In this document: in pieces, positions 5,465-5,663 of the stretch
How the letters are laid out: each line of letters opens with the position of its first letter
Numbering within the stretch: the stretch's first letter is position 1
DNA from: Bacteroidota bacterium
GTDB taxonomy: Bacteria > Bacteroidota > Bacteroidia > Bacteroidales > F082
Direction of reading: 5' to 3'
Assembly: GCA_023396415.1 (NCBI GenBank)
Contig: JAEWWJ010000036.1
Location: 1 to 5,663, forward strand
DNA length: 5,663 bases
Position numbers and translations under genes: made by a program
Notes under the pieces: generated by a model
The model's input: only the letters and a program-made list of their open reading frames with translations
Database searches by the model: none
Told to the model about the DNA's origin: nothing

Positions 5465-5662
5465 TTATTTTAATATATTCATTAACTCCCCAAGTTTTAA
5501 AGCATCTAATCCATAAGTAAATGCTGTAGAAAGTAGCAATAATCTAAGGTCTTTGCTTTGAATCTTTTTGCTAGATCCCAATTCTTTTAAAATGTCCTCA
5601 TAAATAATCTCATGACCAAGAGAAAGTAAATCCAATTTACTATTTATTTCATCTAGTTTATT
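5465..5662 (-). CDS. C-terminal part of an unrecognised protein, cut by the right window edge
   Basis: An open frame enters from the right edge and runs 65 codons to a TAA, with no in-frame stop and no internal start before the last few residues. It reads NKLDEINSKLDLL at the visible start, then IIYEDILKELGSSKK, then IQSKDLRLLLLSTAFTYGLDAL and a final KLGELMNILK. It looks helical, with a heptad-like beginning and leucine-rich amphipathic segments, and has no cysteine. I do not recognise a family. Length is unknown because the start lies outside the window. A terminator and an attC-like element follow it, so it is a separate transcription unit from the metal operon. Confidence 0.6.
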   Translation of the reverse strand, partial: NKLDEINSKLDLLSLGHEIIYEDILKELGSSKKIQSKDLRLLLLSTAFTYGLDALKLGELMNILK

Positions 5663-5663
5663 T

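Overview
The window is AT-rich and carries seven genes, all on the minus strand. It looks like an accessory, metal-related stretch of a Bacteroidota chromosome (Flavobacteriia, Cytophagia or Marinilabiliales-like; I cannot place it further). Three things suggest this. The TonB-dependent receptor starts with a CarboxypepD_reg-like domain. The best promoters fit the Bacteroidota TTG / TAnnTTTG pattern. Start codons lack clear Shine-Dalgarno sequences.

Region 1 (244-3694), read right to left, is a three-gene metal module. It holds a Fur-family repressor with extra cysteines, a TonB-dependent outer-membrane receptor, and a small CDF-type cation transporter with an HMA-like N-terminal extension. 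The receptor and transporter genes overlap by 8 bp. Between the repressor and the receptor lie a TAnnTTTG -7 box and a 20-bp near-perfect palindrome over the expected transcription start, a good candidate Fur-family operator. The module is bracketed by two related hairpin repeats in direct orientation (167-231 and 3738-3804).

Region 2 (4124-5302) is a compact mercury-type operon. It holds an ArsR/SmtB repressor with a CadC-like set of cysteines, a fused MerT-MerP mercuric transporter, and an 11-cysteine GDCCVxC-family small protein. The first two genes overlap by ATGA and the third starts one base after the second stops. A well-formed promoter (TTG-N19-TAnnTTTG) with an embedded 7-2-7 palindrome sits immediately before arsR, so close that the mRNA may be nearly leaderless. 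No merA or merB is visible.

The mer-type operon is bracketed by two palindromic elements (3966-4100 and 5401-5459) that share a 17-nt core and look like integron attC sites, with GTTAG/CTAAC ends, imperfect stems and gene stop codons right beside them. A minus-strand intrinsic terminator (5357-5384) insulates the operon from an upstream gene whose 3' end (5465-5662) runs off the right edge. The layout suggests stacked, separately mobile metal modules, each framed by its own family of palindromes. This is inference; no integrase or transposase is in the window.
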